64,000 bases of DNA from Vescimonas sanitatis (GTDB lineage: Bacteria; Bacillota; Clostridia; Oscillospirales; Oscillospiraceae). The notes beneath the pieces were generated by a model. The model saw nothing but the letters and a program-made list of their open reading frames with translations, searched no databases and was not told the origin of the DNA. The first letter of the stretch is position 1; every line of letters begins with the position of its first letter. The DNA lies in the NCBI RefSeq assembly GCF_049060325.1, contig NZ_JBMGPW010000005.1:1-64000 (forward strand), given 5' to 3'. Shown piece by piece: positions 41,500-49,562 of this stretch. The position numbers and the translations under genes were made by a program.

Positions 41500-42269
41500 C
41501 ACATATTCTTCCTGATGCTGCCCAGTGCTGTCTTTTCCAGTCGTGACACCTGCGCCTGTGAGATACCGATCTCGCTGCTGACCTCCATCTGCGTCTTCCC
41601 CTGGCAGAACCGCAGCGCCAGTATGCTCCGCTGCCGCGGGTCCAACCGGGCTATGGCGTCCTTCAGCGCGATGCGGTCCAGCCAGCTCTCGTCGGTGTTC
41701 TTCTCGTCCCGCACCTGGTCCATGACGCACACCGTGTCCCCGCTGTCGGCATACAGCGGCTCGTACAAACTCACCGGATCGCTGAACGCGTCCATGGCAA
41801 ACACCACGTCCTCCCGCGGAATGTCCAGATACCGCGCCAGCTGCTCCACCGTGGGCTCCCGCTGCGTCTCCACCAGCAGCGCCTCACGGGCCCGCAGGAT
41901 CTTGTAGGCCGTGTCCCGCATACTGCGGCTGATCCGCAGGGCGCTGTTGTCCCGCAGATAGCGGCGTATCTCCCCCACGATCATGGGCACGCCGTAAGTC
42001 GAGAACCGCACCGGCTGCTCCACATCAAAGTTGTCGATGGCCTTCATCAAACCGATGCACCCCACCTGGAACAGGTCGTCGGCGCTCTCGCCCCGCCCCG
42101 CGAACCGCTGCAGCACCGACAGCACCAGCCGCAGATTGCCGCAGATCAGCTGCTCCCGCGCCGCTGTATCACCTGCGTGGGCGCGGCGCAGCAGCGCCGT
42201 CATCTCGTCGTTTTTCAGCACAGGCAGCTTCGCTGTGTTGATGCCGCTGATCTCCACTCTGCCCCGCAT
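41499..42269 (-). CDS. sigG: RNA polymerase sporulation sigma factor SigG
   Basis: This 256-residue late forespore sigma factor has the SigG-type N-terminus (VEISGINTAKLPVLKNDEM), region 2 (DDLFQVGCIGLMKAIDNFD, RFSTYGVPMIVGEIRRYLRD), region 3 and region 4 (DPRQRSILALRFCQGKTQMEVSSEIGISQAQVSR). It implies the organism forms endospores. The usual upstream sigE and spoIIGA are not adjacent here. Confidence 0.96.
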   Translation of the reverse strand: MRGRVEISGINTAKLPVLKNDEMTALLRRAHAGDTAAREQLICGNLRLVLSVLQRFAGRGESADDLFQVGCIGLMKAIDNFDVEQPVRFSTYGVPMIVGEIRRYLRDNSALRISRSMRDTAYKILRAREALLVETQREPTVEQLARYLDIPREDVVFAMDAFSDPVSLYEPLYADSGDTVCVMDQVRDEKNTDESWLDRIALKDAIARLDPRQRSILALRFCQGKTQMEVSSEIGISQAQVSRLEKTALGSIRKNM

Positions 42270-42407
42270 GACGCCACCTGCCTCTTTCGTGATAGTGGCA
42301 GTATTTCCCGCCGGTGCGGCGGTTATTCTCCCCGGCGAAAAGCCCTAAGATCCGACGGTATGGGACAGCCTCCGCCGCGCATATCCTGACGGCAGGAGGT
42401 GACGCCG

Positions 42408-42695
42408 ATGCTGTGCAAATTTTCGCTGCTGCGGCGCAAAGAGGTCATTAACCTGTGCGACGGCTGCCGCCTTGGCTGCGTAGGCGACGTGGAGGTCACG
42501 GTGCCGGAGGGCTCCGTCAAGGCGCTGATCGTCTTCGGTCCCTGCCGGTTCTTCGGGCTGTTCGGCCGGGGCGAGGATTACTACATCCCCTGGGAGTGCG
42601 TCCAGAAGTTCGGCGATGACATCATTCTGGTGGATAAACCCTTCCGCCGGGACCCGCCGCCACCGCCCCGCCGTAAAAAGGGTTGGCTTTTCTGA
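42408..42695 (+). CDS. ylmC: YlmC/YmxH family sporulation protein (PRC-barrel)
   Basis: This 95-residue protein has a PRC-barrel-like fold with REVINLCDGCRLG-type start (KEVINLCDGCRLGCVGDVEV) and IPWECVQKFGDDIILVD at the C-terminal side. Start ATG at 42408 behind AGGAGGTGA. It is divergent from sigG. YlmC and YmxH members occur in spore-formers; the precise function is unknown. Confidence 0.85.
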   Translation: MLCKFSLLRRKEVINLCDGCRLGCVGDVEVTVPEGSVKALIVFGPCRFFGLFGRGEDYYIPWECVQKFGDDIILVDKPFRRDPPPPPRRKKGWLF

Positions 42696-42834
42696 ACCAT
42701 GCTTGTTAACAGCTTCTTATCACACGATCGGATTTGTTGCAGGTTCTTCTGAAATTTGTCATATGAGCGCATGATTTTCACACATCAACCCTCCATTTTT
42801 GCCGATTTTATGTGGAAAAATGTCGAAAAAGGAA

Positions 42835-42863
42835 TTGACTTTACGGCGAAAATGCAGTATAGT
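42835..42863 (+). promoter_or_regulatory. Promoter of the type IV pilus operon
   Basis: -35 TTGACT (42835-42840), 17-base spacer, -10 TATAGT (42858-42863). It gives a leader of about 115 bases before pilB. Confidence 0.75.
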
Positions 42864-42890
42864 AATTTTCACTACATACAGTAGGGTATT

Positions 42891-42948
42891 GTAGGGGTTG
42901 AAAACACTACCGCGAGGCGCAGACTGCGTCCCGCGTTTTTGCCCCTAC
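42891..42948 (+). promoter_or_regulatory. Structured leader with terminator-like hairpin upstream of pilB
   Basis: GTAGGGG (42891-42897) can pair with CCCCTAC (42942-42948). Inside lies a GC hairpin (42911-42922 with 42924-42935, one mismatch) followed by TTTTT (42936-42940). The two pairings are compatible, but the arrangement also looks like an attenuator. It does not match c-di-GMP-I or -II riboswitch consensus as I know them. Confidence 0.55.
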
Positions 42949-42986
42949 TTAATTTTTTTGCTTTTTACCGTTTGGAGGTGTATTCC

Positions 42987-44681
42987 GTGACATATATGCG
43001 GCTGGGCGATCTTTTGGTTTCCTCCGGTATCATCACCGGCGAGCAGCTGGAGCAGGCCCTGGCCCTGCCCCGCGAGGACGGCCAGCGTCTGGGCGATGTT
43101 CTCATCCGGCAGGGGGTTATCTCCGAAGCGCAGCTCATTGACGCGCTGCGTGTGCAGCTGGGCGTGGACTTCGTGGACCTGACCGCCGTGTCCATTCCCG
43201 TGGAGCTGGCCAAATACGTCCCCCGGAACCTGGCCAAAAGGTTTCTCGTGGTCCCGGTAAAGCTGGTGCAGGACCGTCTGTACCTGGCCATGCACGACCC
43301 CCTGGACTTTGTGGCCCAGGACGAGGTCAAAACCGCCTCCCGCAAACGCATCATCCCCATGATCGCCACCCGCAAGGCGGTGGAGCAGGCCATCGAGCGC
43401 CTGTACGGCAGCGAGGGCACCGCCCGCGTCATCGAGGAGATGAAGCGCGAGGCCGGTGCCGGCGAGGACATCATCCCCGCCCAGATGGCCCGGGACACCG
43501 CCGACCCGGAGGCCTCCGCCCCCACCATCCGCTTTGTCAACTCCCTGATCGAGCGCGCCTTCACCGAGCGCGCCAGCGACATCCATCTGGAGCCCCAAGA
43601 GGGTGAAATGCTGGTGCGTATGCGTATTGACGGCCTGCTGCAGCGTGTGCTCACTGTGCCCGCCGATCTGCAGAACACCGTCATCTCCCGCCTGAAGATC
43701 ATGGGCGGCATGAATATTGCCGAGCACAAGGTGCCCCAGGACGGCCACGCCATGTTCTCCGTCCGGGGCCACAGCCTTGATCTGCGTATCTCCTCCATGC
43801 CCACCGTCTACGGTGAGAAGATCGTCCTTCGCCTGCTGGACAAGTCCGCCCAGGTGCTGGACAAGTCCGTCCTCGGGCTGGAGGGCCGCGACCTGGACAA
43901 CTACAACGCCCTGCTGAAAAACACCAGCGGCGTGGTGCTGCTGGTGGGCCCCACCGGCTCCGGCAAGTCCACCACCATGTCCAATATGCTCCGCGACCTG
44001 TCCAGCGACGCGCTGAACATCGTCACGCTGGAGGATCCGGTGGAGTACCACCTCCCCGGCGTGAACCAGTGTCAGATCAACGAAAAGACCGGCATGACCT
44101 TTGCCAGCGGCCTGCGCGCGATCCTGCGTCAGGACCCGGACATCATCGCCGTGGGCGAGATACGCGACGGTGAGACGGCCTCCATCGCCATGCGGGCAGC
44201 CATCACCGGCCACCTGGTCCTCTCTACCCTGCACACCAACGACGCCGTCTCCGCCGTCCACCGTCTGGAGGACATCGGCGTGGAGCCCTGGTTGGTGTCC
44301 AGCGCCCTGCGGGGCGTGGTCAGCCAGCGTCTGGTCCGCAAGCTCTGTCCCCACTGCAAAACGGCTTACCGTCCCTCTGCCGAGGAGCTGCTTCTTCTCG
44401 GCCTGCCCGAGGACAGCGACGTCACCTTCTACAAGGGCGTCGGCTGCCCCGAGTGCCGCCATTCCGGCTACATCGGCCGCCGCGCCGTGTTCGAGATACT
44501 GCTGCTCAATAGCCGCCTCCGTCGGCGCATCAGCCACGGCGCCGACGGCGACGAGCTGCTCTCCGCCGCCCGGCTGGACGGCTTCACCACCCTGCGGGAG
44601 AGCTGCCGCGAGCTGGTGCTTGCCGGCGTCACCTCCGCAGCGGAGGCCGCCCGCGTCATCAACACCGCCGCCGAGACCTGA
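42987..44681 (+). CDS. pilB: Type IV pilus assembly ATPase PilB
   Basis: This 564-residue GspE/PilB ATPase powers pilus extension. The N-terminal MshEN-like domain (about 1-150, MRLGDLLVSSGIITGEQLEQAL) is followed by Walker A GPTGSGKST near 320, the Asp box and Walker B DPDIIAVGEIRDGET near 385, the His box (HLVLSTLHTND) and a zinc motif (LCPHC and GCPEC). The GTG at 42987, 6 bases from GGAGGTG, is the best start. No PilT retraction ATPase follows. Confidence 0.95.
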   Translation: MTYMRLGDLLVSSGIITGEQLEQALALPREDGQRLGDVLIRQGVISEAQLIDALRVQLGVDFVDLTAVSIPVELAKYVPRNLAKRFLVVPVKLVQDRLYLAMHDPLDFVAQDEVKTASRKRIIPMIATRKAVEQAIERLYGSEGTARVIEEMKREAGAGEDIIPAQMARDTADPEASAPTIRFVNSLIERAFTERASDIHLEPQEGEMLVRMRIDGLLQRVLTVPADLQNTVISRLKIMGGMNIAEHKVPQDGHAMFSVRGHSLDLRISSMPTVYGEKIVLRLLDKSAQVLDKSVLGLEGRDLDNYNALLKNTSGVVLLVGPTGSGKSTTMSNMLRDLSSDALNIVTLEDPVEYHLPGVNQCQINEKTGMTFASGLRAILRQDPDIIAVGEIRDGETASIAMRAAITGHLVLSTLHTNDAVSAVHRLEDIGVEPWLVSSALRGVVSQRLVRKLCPHCKTAYRPSAEELLLLGLPEDSDVTFYKGVGCPECRHSGYIGRRAVFEILLLNSRLRRRISHGADGDELLSAARLDGFTTLRESCRELVLAGVTSAAEAARVINTAAET

Positions 44682-44708
44682 TTTCACAGAAAGGAGCGCC
44701 CCGCGCCC

Positions 44709-45917
44709 ATGACCACATTCCGTTATAAAGGCCAGACCGCCGGCGGCGCGAAAGTCTCCGGTGTGCTCCGCGCCTACGATGAATTTGAGGCGGCGGACAA
44801 GCTCCGCGAGAGCGTTGCCATCATCACGAAGCTGGAGGCCGTTCCCGAGAAGAAGGAGAGCGTGCTCTCCCGCCCCGTGGCCTTCCGGGTCAAGGAGAAG
44901 GAGCTGGCGCTCCTGTGCTCCCAATTCGCCATCATTCTGGCCTCCGGGCTGTCGGTGGAGCGCTGCGTGTCCATGGTAGCCGCCCAGACCAAGAACAAAT
45001 ACCTCCGCCGGATGCTGGATAAGGTCTCCGAGGAGGTGGGCGCGGGCTACTCCCTTGCCCAGAGCTTCGAGAACAACGCCCCCTACCTGCCCAAGACCTT
45101 TACCGAGACGCTGCGCGCCGGCGAGCAGTCCGGCACGCTGGAGAGCTGCTTCCAGCGTCTGCATGCCTACTACGACCGTTCCGCCAAGACCAGGGCCAAG
45201 ATCGTCAGCACCCTGACGTACCCTGTGATGGTCATCATCGTGGCCATCGTCGTGTTCGTCATCATCATCGCCGTGGCCGTCCCCGCCTTTACTACCGCGT
45301 TTAACGAGATTGGCAGCGACCTTCCCGGCGTCACCAAGGCTCTGATGGCCGTCAGTACCTTCTTCACCAAGTGGTGGTGGCTGCTGCTGGCCATCCTCGC
45401 CCTGCTGGTCATCGCCTGCCTGACCTTCCGCCGCACGGAGCGCGGCCGCGCCGCGCTGGCCGCCTGGAGCCTGACGCGCGCCCCGCTGCGCCGCATACAC
45501 TCCATGAACGCCGCCGCCCAGTTCGCCCACAGCATGGCCACCCTGCTGGCGGCAGGTCTGCCGCTGCCCCGGGCACTGGAGGTCACCGCCAACGTCGTGA
45601 GCAACTACACCTTCTCCCTGGCGGTCCGTCAGGTCCGGCAGGACGTGGAGCGCGGCCGTCCCATGGCTGAGAGTATGTCCGCCATCGACTACTTCCCCCC
45701 CATGCTCACCGAGATGGTGGGCGTGGGCGAGCGCTCCGGCTCTCTGGAGGAGACGCTGGACGTCATCGGCGACTACTACGACAACGAGGTGTCCGTCACC
45801 ACCGCGCGGCTGCTGTCCGTGCTGGAGCCCATCATCACCATCTGCCTTGCGGTGCTGGTGGTGGTGCTGCTGCTGGCGGTGTACCTGCCCATGTTCACCC
45901 TGTACGGCGGTATGTGA
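44709..45917 (+). CDS. pilC: Type IV pilus inner-membrane platform protein PilC
   Basis: This 402-residue GspF/PilC protein has two T2SSF domains (about 65-190 and 270-395), with FAIILASGLSVERCVSMVA and FAHSMATLLAAGLPLPRALEV as their repeated starts. Membrane segments are near 170-195, 215-235 and 370-395. It follows pilB by 27 bases. Confidence 0.95.
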   Translation: MTTFRYKGQTAGGAKVSGVLRAYDEFEAADKLRESVAIITKLEAVPEKKESVLSRPVAFRVKEKELALLCSQFAIILASGLSVERCVSMVAAQTKNKYLRRMLDKVSEEVGAGYSLAQSFENNAPYLPKTFTETLRAGEQSGTLESCFQRLHAYYDRSAKTRAKIVSTLTYPVMVIIVAIVVFVIIIAVAVPAFTTAFNEIGSDLPGVTKALMAVSTFFTKWWWLLLAILALLVIACLTFRRTERGRAALAAWSLTRAPLRRIHSMNAAAQFAHSMATLLAAGLPLPRALEVTANVVSNYTFSLAVRQVRQDVERGRPMAESMSAIDYFPPMLTEMVGVGERSGSLEETLDVIGDYYDNEVSVTTARLLSVLEPIITICLAVLVVVLLLAVYLPMFTLYGGM

Positions 45918-46001
45918 TTCACTTTGTCATCCTCCCGGCGCGCCACCCCGTGCCGGCTGCGATATAGACCAAAAAATCTGAAAACGAAAGAGGTAGAAAT
46001 C

Positions 46002-46368
46002 ATGAAGAAACTCACCAATTAAGAAGGGCTTTACCCTGATGGAGATGCTGATCGTCGTCGCCATCATCGTCGTGCTGGTGGCCATCGCCATCCCCGTGTT
46101 CACTGGCCAGATCGAGAAGGCAAATCAAGCCACCGACGCCGCGAACGTCCGCGCCGCGTATGCCGAGGCTGTTGTAAGTGCTCTTGAGAACGACGGCAAT
46201 GGCACCGCCACCACGGACTCCGTCATGAAGAGCGACAAATGGGACAAGCTCGGTGACGACAACAAGGAGATCGGCGGCGTCTCCGTCAACGACATTGCTA
46301 AGACAAAGGGCAAGACGATGACCGTCACCATTGCCAACGGCGTTGCGACGTTCAAAGCCGACACCTAA
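46002..46368 (+). pseudogene. pilA: Major type IV pilin PilA, leader frameshifted
   Basis: The ATG at 46002, behind AGAGGTAG, begins MKKLTN but meets TAA at 46020-46022. From 46021 the next frame gives KKGFTLMEMLIVVAIIVV, the end of a type III leader and the N-terminal helix, and runs to a stop at 46368 (mature part about 114 residues). Removing one T from the AATT at 46017-46020 restores MKKLTNKKGFTL. No canonical start lies in the pilin frame before Met46039, and that would lose the cleavage site. It could be a real mutation, phase variation or a sequence error; an AUU start at 46018 is conceivable but lacks a close ribosome site. Confidence 0.85.
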
Positions 46369-46387
46369 TCTCATCGCATTTTCCTCC

Positions 46388-46473
46388 CCCCGCCCCGGCC
46401 AACCCCTGGGGCGGGGTGGAGTCCCCTGTCGTATGTTCCCGGCGCGGGACAGCCGAGGGTTGGCGGCTGTCCC
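46388..46473 (+). repeat. Two GC hairpins between pilA and pilD
   Basis: Perfect 9-base stem CCCCGCCCC (46388-46396) with GGGGCGGGG (46408-46416), and perfect 10-base stem GGGACAGCCG (46446-46455) with CGGCTGTCCC (46464-46473). Neither has a T-run. They could stabilise the pilin message or damp readthrough. Confidence 0.7.
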
Positions 46474-46511
46474 GGTCCCGGGAGAACACACCACACCGAA
46501 GGAGCCTCCCC

Positions 46512-47294
46512 ATGCTGTACACTGCCCCCGCCATCACCGTATACAGCTGCTGCATCGCCGCCCTGCTGGGCGCCTGCATGGGCAGCTTTCTCAACTGCGC
46601 CGCCTGGCGCATCGTCCATGGCGAGAGTGTCCTCCGGGGCCGTTCCCACTGCGACGTCTGCGGCCATGTGCTGGCGCCCCGCGACCTGGTGCCGGTGTTC
46701 AGCTATGTGTTCAGCCGCGGCCGTTGCCGTTACTGCGGCGCGAAGCTCTCCCCCCGCCACGCGGTGGGTGAAGCGGTGGCTGCGCTGGTGTTCGTGTCGC
46801 TGCTGCTGCGCTATGATATCTCCCTCCGGACCCTCGAAGCCTGGGCCGTGGCCTGCCTGCTGCTGGCCTGCGCCTTCGCGGACCTGGAGGGGTACATCAT
46901 CCCCGACCGCTTTATCGCGGTCGGCGTTGTGCTTTTTATCGTCACCCTGTTTTTTGTCCCGGACCCGGGCAAACGGGCGCTGGACGGCCTCATCGGCGGC
47001 GTCGCCGTGGGCGGCGGCGTCCTGCTGCTGGCGCTGCTGATGGAGAAGCTGCTCCGCCGCGACGCCATGGGCGGCGGCGATATCAAGCTGCTGTTTCTCA
47101 CAGGGCTGTTTCTGGGCTGGCAGAAAAACCTGCTGTGCCTGCTGCTGGCCTGCGTCGTCGGCCTCCTGTGGGGCCTTGTCCGCGCCAAGCGCGGACAGCA
47201 GGGCCTTCCCTGGGGCCCCGGCATCGCGCTGGCCGCCTGGTGCGCCGCCCTGTTCGGCCAGAACCTTATCGACTGGTACCTGTCATTGCTGTGA
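46512..47294 (+). CDS. pilD: Prepilin peptidase / N-methyltransferase PilD
   Basis: This 260-residue polytopic membrane aspartyl protease cleaves type III signal peptides and methylates the new N-terminus. It has the CxxC zinc pairs (CDVC and CRYC near 49 and 72) and the two catalytic Asp sites (FADLEGYIIPDR near 126 and GGGDIKL near 190). Start ATG at 46512 behind AAGGAG. Confidence 0.95.
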   Translation: MLYTAPAITVYSCCIAALLGACMGSFLNCAAWRIVHGESVLRGRSHCDVCGHVLAPRDLVPVFSYVFSRGRCRYCGAKLSPRHAVGEAVAALVFVSLLLRYDISLRTLEAWAVACLLLACAFADLEGYIIPDRFIAVGVVLFIVTLFFVPDPGKRALDGLIGGVAVGGGVLLLALLMEKLLRRDAMGGGDIKLLFLTGLFLGWQKNLLCLLLACVVGLLWGLVRAKRGQQGLPWGPGIALAAWCAALFGQNLIDWYLSLL

Positions 47295-47327
47295 GCCCCC
47301 ATCTCCAAGAAAGCGAGGTATTCTGTT

Positions 47328-48341
47328 TTGAAGAAGATCGTTGGCATTGATATCGGCGGCAGCAGCGTCAAGCTGGCCTACTTCGCCGGCAGTACGCTGA
47401 AAAAGGCCGCCATGGCCCCCCTGCCGGACAACATGGTGGCTGACGGCAGGATCTTGTCCATGGACGCCATGGCGGACTTCCTCCGCCAGGCCGCCCGGGA
47501 CAACAGCATTCCCCTGACCAACGCCGCCGTGGTCCTGCCCTCCACCGAGGTCTTTACCCGCGAGCTGACCATGCCCGCCATGACGGAGCAGCAGCTGCGC
47601 TACAACCTGCCCTATGAGTTCCGCGACTTCCTTACGGACGAGAAGAGCAAGTACTACTTTGACTACTCCATGCGCGACATTCTCCGCGACCAGGACGGCT
47701 ATCCCACCGAGATGACGCTGCTGGCCTGCGCCATGCTCAAGGAGACGGCGGAGCGCTACCGCGCCATGATGCGCCGCGCCGGCTTCAGGCTGCAGGTCCT
47801 CACCCCCAGCGAGTGCGCCTACGCCGGCGTGCTGGCGGCCTACTACCGCCGCACCGGCCTGCCCCAGCGGGATATGTGCATCGTCAACCTGGGCTACACC
47901 GCCGCCTATCTCTACATCTACCGCGGCGCCTTCTTCGAAAGCCGCCGGGAGATCGACCTGGGCCTGAACCGTCTGGAGCAGCTGGTAGCGGAGCACTGCG
48001 GCGTGGATATCCATGTGGCCCACAGCTATGTGCTGCAAAACTACAACGACGTGCTCTCCTCCGACTATGCCCAATCGTTTTACGCCCGCATCGCCGTGGA
48101 GGTGATGAAGGCCGTCAACTTCTTCAATTACAACAACCGGCAGCAGGAGCTCACTGACCTGTGCCTGTGCAGCGGCGGCTGCAATATTGTCCCCCTGCGT
48201 CAGGCGCTGGCCGAGACCACTCACCTGCACCTGCACACCGCCCAGGAGCTGCTGGGTGACGATGTGGCCCTGGATGAGCCGTGGATGTATCTCCGCGCCA
48301 TCGGCGGCGTGGACGAGGGACTGAGAGGAGGTCTGCAATGA
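47328..48341 (+). CDS. pilM: Type IV pilus assembly protein PilM
   Basis: This 337-residue actin-like ATPase fold protein has the phosphate-1 loop GIDIGGSSVKLAYF at its start and CLCSGGCNIVPLRQAL near the C-terminus. PilM binds the cytoplasmic tail of PilN. The start is TTG at 47328 with GCGAGG upstream. Confidence 0.9.
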   Translation: MKKIVGIDIGGSSVKLAYFAGSTLKKAAMAPLPDNMVADGRILSMDAMADFLRQAARDNSIPLTNAAVVLPSTEVFTRELTMPAMTEQQLRYNLPYEFRDFLTDEKSKYYFDYSMRDILRDQDGYPTEMTLLACAMLKETAERYRAMMRRAGFRLQVLTPSECAYAGVLAAYYRRTGLPQRDMCIVNLGYTAAYLYIYRGAFFESRREIDLGLNRLEQLVAEHCGVDIHVAHSYVLQNYNDVLSSDYAQSFYARIAVEVMKAVNFFNYNNRQQELTDLCLCSGGCNIVPLRQALAETTHLHLHTAQELLGDDVALDEPWMYLRAIGGVDEGLRGGLQ

Positions 48342-48973
48342 TCGCGGAAAAGAACGGTATCACCGTGGATACGCGCACTGCCGCGCCCGCGCGGAAAATG
48401 ATAAAGTGCCCCCAGAAGACCGGTATCAACCTGAACCTGCAGGAGGACCGCCAGCGTGACCGCCGGACCCTGCTCATCGGTATTCTGGCCATTGCGGCGC
48501 TGGTAACCGTTGTGGTCAACTTCGGCGTGCTCCAGCAGTACCGCCGTCTGGACAAGGCCCAGGCCGCCTACGACCGCGTCCACACCCAGTATGTGAGCGC
48601 CCAGGATGCCCTGGCCGACTATGACCGCGTCCTGCTGGAATACCGCACCTACTCCATGGACTGGATGACCGCCGCCGGCAGCGAGGACATCCCCGCCGCC
48701 GTGGACCGTCAGGCGGCCCTGGACCTGCTGGAGCAGGAGATGCTCAGCCATGGCTCCCTCACGGCGCTCCAGATCACCCAAAACACCATGAACGTGGATA
48801 TGTCCGGCATGACCCTGGACCAGATCTCCGCCATGTTCGCCCGCCTGCGCCTCTCCCCCATCGTGGACAGCGTCTCCCTCAGCGTCGCCTCCACGGAGGA
48901 GGGCAAGGCCGCCACCATCATGGATTTCACCGTCCGCATCGAACTGCGCCAGCCGGAGGAGGTGTCTCAATGA
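48338..48973 (+). CDS. pilN: PilN-like inner-membrane alignment protein
   Basis: This 211-residue bitopic protein has a cytoplasmic tail (about 1-45) containing KTGINLNLQEDRQ, equivalent to the INLLP-type PilM-binding tail. One transmembrane helix follows (about 47-66), then a coiled-coil and ferredoxin-like periplasm-side domain. It overlaps pilM (ATGA). Assignment comes mainly from order and topology. Confidence 0.8.
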   Translation: MIAEKNGITVDTRTAAPARKMIKCPQKTGINLNLQEDRQRDRRTLLIGILAIAALVTVVVNFGVLQQYRRLDKAQAAYDRVHTQYVSAQDALADYDRVLLEYRTYSMDWMTAAGSEDIPAAVDRQAALDLLEQEMLSHGSLTALQITQNTMNVDMSGMTLDQISAMFARLRLSPIVDSVSLSVASTEEGKAATIMDFTVRIELRQPEEVSQ

Positions 48974-49503
48974 ACCGCGAGCTTACCAAGCGAGAAAAGA
49001 CCCTGCTGCTGGTCCTGGTGGTGCTGGTGCTGGTCCTGGGCTACTGCAAGCTGTTTCTGGAGCCCATCGACCGCCAGATAACCTCCCTCCGCACCAACAC
49101 CGACATCGAGCAGGCCGAGCTGGACACCGACCGTGTCCGTCTGGCCCAGCTGGAGCAGATGCAGCAGGCCATTGCCGCCATCAAGGCCTCCGGCCAGGAG
49201 CGTGCCCTGCCCCAGTACGACAACGACCAGGCCCTGATGACCGAGCTGGACAAGCTCATGGCCGCCACCCTGCAATACGAGGTGGACTGCACCGAGGGCA
49301 CCACCCAGGAGGGCTATCTCGTTCTGCGCCCCGTGACGCTGACCTACCAGACCGCTTCCTACGCCCAGTCCCGCCAGATCATCGACGCGCTGAGCGCCAG
49401 CGCCAATGTCAACTTCCTCTCCAACGTGGACGTGCAGTATGACGCCGACAAAGCACAGTACAAAACCGTGCTTCACCTCATCTTTTTCGAGCTGATACCC
49501 TGA
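48970..49503 (+). CDS. pilO: PilO-like inner-membrane alignment protein
   Basis: This 177-residue bitopic protein has one N-terminal transmembrane helix (about 10-28, LLLVLVVLVLVLGYCKLFL), a coiled coil (about 35-75) and a ferredoxin-like domain (about 90-177). It overlaps the PilN-like gene by 4 bases. The size and place fit PilO. Confidence 0.8.
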   Translation: MNRELTKREKTLLLVLVVLVLVLGYCKLFLEPIDRQITSLRTNTDIEQAELDTDRVRLAQLEQMQQAIAAIKASGQERALPQYDNDQALMTELDKLMAATLQYEVDCTEGTTQEGYLVLRPVTLTYQTASYAQSRQIIDALSASANVNFLSNVDVQYDADKAQYKTVLHLIFFELIP

Positions 49504-49562
49504 CTGCGTCCCCACCATTTTTCCGCCCGCGTCCCTTTGCGGGGCAGCGTATCGATTGTGTT

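Noticed and set aside
42880..42960. c-di-GMP riboswitch upstream of the pilus genes
   Set aside because: The tetraloop-receptor and conserved core motifs of class I and the pseudoknot motifs of class II are not found in this short leader.
42945..45530. 861-codon antisense frame opposite pilB-pilC
   Set aside because: It is a shadow of conserved pilus genes; the translation is Gly/His/Val/Gln-rich with no domain.
46039..46368. Pilin translated from Met46039
   Set aside because: This start would delete the leader peptide, the Gly before the cleavage site and the first residues of the mature helix, so the product could not be processed as a pilin.
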